7,326 bases of DNA from CAZIOH01 sp964540815 (GTDB lineage Bacteria; Myxococcota_A; Polyangia; Fen-1088), in the NCBI GenBank assembly GCA_964540815.1, contig CAZIOH010000165.1:1-7326 (forward strand), given 5' to 3'. A program made the position numbers and the translations under genes. The notes under the pieces were generated by a model. That model did no database searches and had not been told where the DNA came from. It saw only the letters and a program-made list of their open reading frames with translations. Shown here one piece after another: positions 5,942 to 7,326 of the stretch; positions within the stretch are counted from its first letter, which is position 1, and every line of letters starts with the position of its first letter.

Positions 5942-5969
5942 TGTCTCCTTGAAGGACGATGAGGAGACA
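5942..5969 (-). promoter_or_regulatory. RBS-sequestering stem-loop in the phoX-like 5' leader
   Basis: In the minus-strand transcript TGTCTCCT (5969-5962) is the exact complement of AGGAGACA (5949-5942), giving eight contiguous Watson-Crick pairs around a 12-nt loop. The right arm contains the core of the Shine-Dalgarno AAGGAG (5950-5945), which is ideally placed 9 nt before ATG 5935. Formation of the stem would mask the ribosome-binding site, so translation could depend on temperature, a protein, a ligand or an sRNA. The pairing is directly visible; the switch function is inferred. Confidence 0.5.
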
Positions 5970-6010
5970 GCCTTGTAGCCCGCCACCGCTGCCCCACGGG
6001 CAACGAGACG

Positions 6011-6032
6011 ACGATAGTTCCGTGTGTATCGT
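6011..6032. promoter_or_regulatory. inverted repeat, candidate operator upstream of the phoX-like gene
   Basis: ACGATA (6011-6016) and TATCGT (6027-6032) are perfect 6-bp inverted half-sites separated by 10 bp. The right half overlaps the candidate -10 of the phoX-like promoter, as a repressor site would. It does not resemble the PhoB box consensus. Only one copy is seen, so chance is possible. Confidence 0.25.
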
Positions 6033-6050
6033 GCATCACGCCGGTATCAA
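6023..6050 (-). promoter_or_regulatory. possible promoter of the phoX-like gene
   Basis: On minus TTGATA (6050-6045; 5/6 to the -35 consensus) is followed after 16 bp by TACACA (6028-6023; 3/6 to the -10). It lies in the 139-bp gap between the upstream oxidase gene and the phoX-like gene and would give a leader of about 80 nt, long enough to contain the RBS-masking stem-loop. Confidence 0.3.
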
Positions 6051-6074
6051 AGTCGTGCCACCGGGATCACACCC

Positions 6075-7326
6075 TCAAGGACCGAAGATCTTCCCAGGGT
6101 TGAGCAGCTCCCTGGGATCCCACAGGCGCTTCAGGCGCTTTTGCCAGTCGATGACCTCCGCCGATTGCTCCCACGCCATGTACCGCGCCTTCGAGATCCC
6201 GATGCCATGCTCCCCCGACAGCGTGCCGCCGAGATCCAGCGTGGCGCGGAAGATGTCGCCGAGCGCCGCGTCGATGCGCGCGGCCACCTCCGGCTCGCGC
6301 GCATCCTCGTCTGAGAGCACGTTCACGTGCAGGTTCCCGTCCCCGGCATGCCCGAAGGTCGCCATCTGCAGCCGGTGCCGGGCGCCGATCGCGTCGATCC
6401 GGCGCAGGATCTCGGCGATGGATCCGGTGGGGACCACGATGTCCTCCGACTGCTTGAACCGGTGCGCGCGCTTCAAGGCCTTGGAGCAGGCGCGGCGGGT
6501 CTGCCACAGGCGCGCCCGGTCGCCCTCGTCGCGCGCCACGATCACCTCGGTCGCGCCGAAGTCCTCGCACAGCGCCCCGCACCGCAGGATCTCGGTCTCG
6601 AGGGTGTCGGGCTCGCCGTCGAGCTCGAGCAACAAGATCGCGCCGGCGTCCGCCGGGAAGCTGAAGGGCGCCTCGGGACGCACGTGATCGAGGGAGGCCT
6701 TGTCCATGAGCTCGAGCGCGCGCGGCCGGTAGCCGCGGCGAATGATACCGCTCACCGCACGCCCCGCGGTGGCAGCGTCCGGCAGCACCGCGATCAGCGC
6801 CGCCACCGCCTGGGGCTTGCCCACCAGGCGAACGGTGATCTCGCTGGTCACACCGAAGGTCCCCTCGCTGCCCACGAACATGGCCACCAGGTCGTAGCCG
6901 GTGACGCCCTTGGGGGTCTTGCGACCGAGGCGCAGGGTCTCTCCCCCCATCAAGCTGACCACCAGCCCGAGCGCCCAGTCGCGGGTGACGCCGTAGCGGA
7001 AGGCGCGCGGGCCGCCCGCGTTCTCGGCGATGTTGCCGCCCATCGAGCACATGGAGAGGCTGGCGGGATCCGGCGGGTAGAACATCCCCTGGGCCTCGAC
7101 GGCGGCCTGGAGATCGCCGGTGATGACCCCGGGCTCGACCACCGCGATCCGGTCATCCACATCGATGTGCTTGATGGCCCGCATGCGCTCGGTCGACAGG
7201 ACCAGGCCCCCGCGCACCGGCAGCGCGCCGCCGGTCATCCCGGTCCCCGCGCCCCGGGGGGTCACCGGGATGCGGTGCTCCTCGGCCAGGCGCAACACCA
7301 GCTCTATCTCCTCGCGGGACTCGGCG
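6075..7326 (-). CDS. glcD: GlcD-type FAD-linked oxidase (glycolate/D-lactate/2-hydroxyacid dehydrogenase), 5'-truncated by the window
   Basis: The visible 416 residues are open to the right edge, so the start and probably 50-80 N-terminal residues are missing. The family oxidises a 2-hydroxyacid to a 2-oxoacid with FAD in a VAO-type fold. In the fragment: the FAD-binding loop PRGAGTGMTGG (23-33); GGNIAENAGGPRAFRYG (96-112), which binds FAD; GYDLVAMFVGSEGTFG (143-158); then the FAD-oxidase C-terminal domain with EDIVVP (294-299), HAGDGNLH (326-333), GEHGIG (371-376) and the terminal DPRELLNPGK motif (403-412). It ends right after this motif, so it is not fused to an Fe-S (CCG) domain. The downstream gene is unrelated; glcE/glcF-like partners, if any, must be upstream or elsewhere. 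Substrate cannot be assigned: D-lactate, glycolate and D-2-hydroxyglutarate dehydrogenases share these motifs. GTG 7298 is an internal codon, because the frame continues with family-like sequence (EEIELVLRLAEEH) to the edge. Confidence 0.9.
   Translation of the reverse strand, partial: AESREEIELVLRLAEEHRIPVTPRGAGTGMTGGALPVRGGLVLSTERMRAIKHIDVDDRIAVVEPGVITGDLQAAVEAQGMFYPPDPASLSMCSMGGNIAENAGGPRAFRYGVTRDWALGLVVSLMGGETLRLGRKTPKGVTGYDLVAMFVGSEGTFGVTSEITVRLVGKPQAVAALIAVLPDAATAGRAVSGIIRRGYRPRALELMDKASLDHVRPEAPFSFPADAGAILLLELDGEPDTLETEILRCGALCEDFGATEVIVARDEGDRARLWQTRRACSKALKRAHRFKQSEDIVVPTGSIAEILRRIDAIGARHRLQMATFGHAGDGNLHVNVLSDEDAREPEVAARIDAALGDIFRATLDLGGTLSGEHGIGISKARYMAWEQSAEVIDWQKRLKRLWDPRELLNPGKIFGP

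Noticed and set aside
3959..5962. A 667-codon plus-strand open frame
   Set aside because: It lies antisense to the whole phoX-like gene, has Arg/Gly/Val-rich low-quality composition with no recognisable motif, and is the expected shadow of a high-G+C gene.
5962..5970. Pho-box half-site (CTGTCTCC on minus) upstream of the phoX-like gene
   Set aside because: Only one CTGT element is present, without the second direct repeat at 11-bp spacing; the bases are better explained as the left arm of the RBS-masking stem.
6041..6064. CCGGT...ACCGG inverted repeat as terminator of the GlcD-type gene
   Set aside because: 5-bp arms, a 14-nt loop and no T-run on the minus strand; chance is likely at this base composition.

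Overview
The window is very G+C-rich. Codon third positions are mostly G or C, long antisense open frames shadow the real genes, and a tRNA-Leu(CAG) reads the dominant high-GC leucine codon. The gene content (clostridial-type lysine 2,3-aminomutase, PhoX-family secreted protein, Ser/Pro/Ala-linker membrane protein, YaeI/YkuE-type phosphoesterase) suggests a Gram-negative, probably Myxococcota-like (deltaproteobacterial) chromosome. That placement is inference, because no taxonomic marker is present. Nothing points to a mobile element, phage, CRISPR array or defence island.

Layout, left to right: tRNA-Leu(CAG) on the minus strand (4-87); a lysine 2,3-aminomutase gene on plus (best start 274, end 1545); endonuclease III (nth) on minus (1570-2325), convergent with kamA; a small single-pass membrane protein of unknown function on plus (2360-2821), divergent from nth; then three minus-strand genes. 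In their reading order these are a GlcD-type FAD-linked oxidase (6075 to the right edge, 5' end outside the window), a PhoX/DUF839 exported protein or lipoprotein (4220-5935), and a multi-pass membrane metallophosphoesterase (2841-3968).

The genes do not form an evident pathway. Adjacent pairs are convergent or divergent, or are separated by 139-251 bp gaps, so most are probably transcribed separately. The only plausible functional pairing is the two phosphoester-hydrolase-like proteins, PhoX-like and YaeI/YkuE-like, but a 10-bp GC hairpin lies between them just after the phoX-like stop.

The points most worth attention are at finer scale. (1) In the phoX-like 5' leader, a perfect 8-bp inverted repeat would sequester an otherwise strong Shine-Dalgarno sequence. 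(2) The aminomutase has lost, in a correlated way, the residues that bind the inter-subunit zinc in clostridial KamA, while keeping the Fe-S, PLP and lysine-specificity residues. (3) The PhoX-like protein has Ser where canonical PhoX has an iron-ligand Cys, and lacks a Tat signal. (4) A hairpin lies directly against the kamA start codon. (5) The nth/membrane-protein intergenic segment has a TATA core readable in both directions. I see no strong case for a wholly new multi-gene system here.
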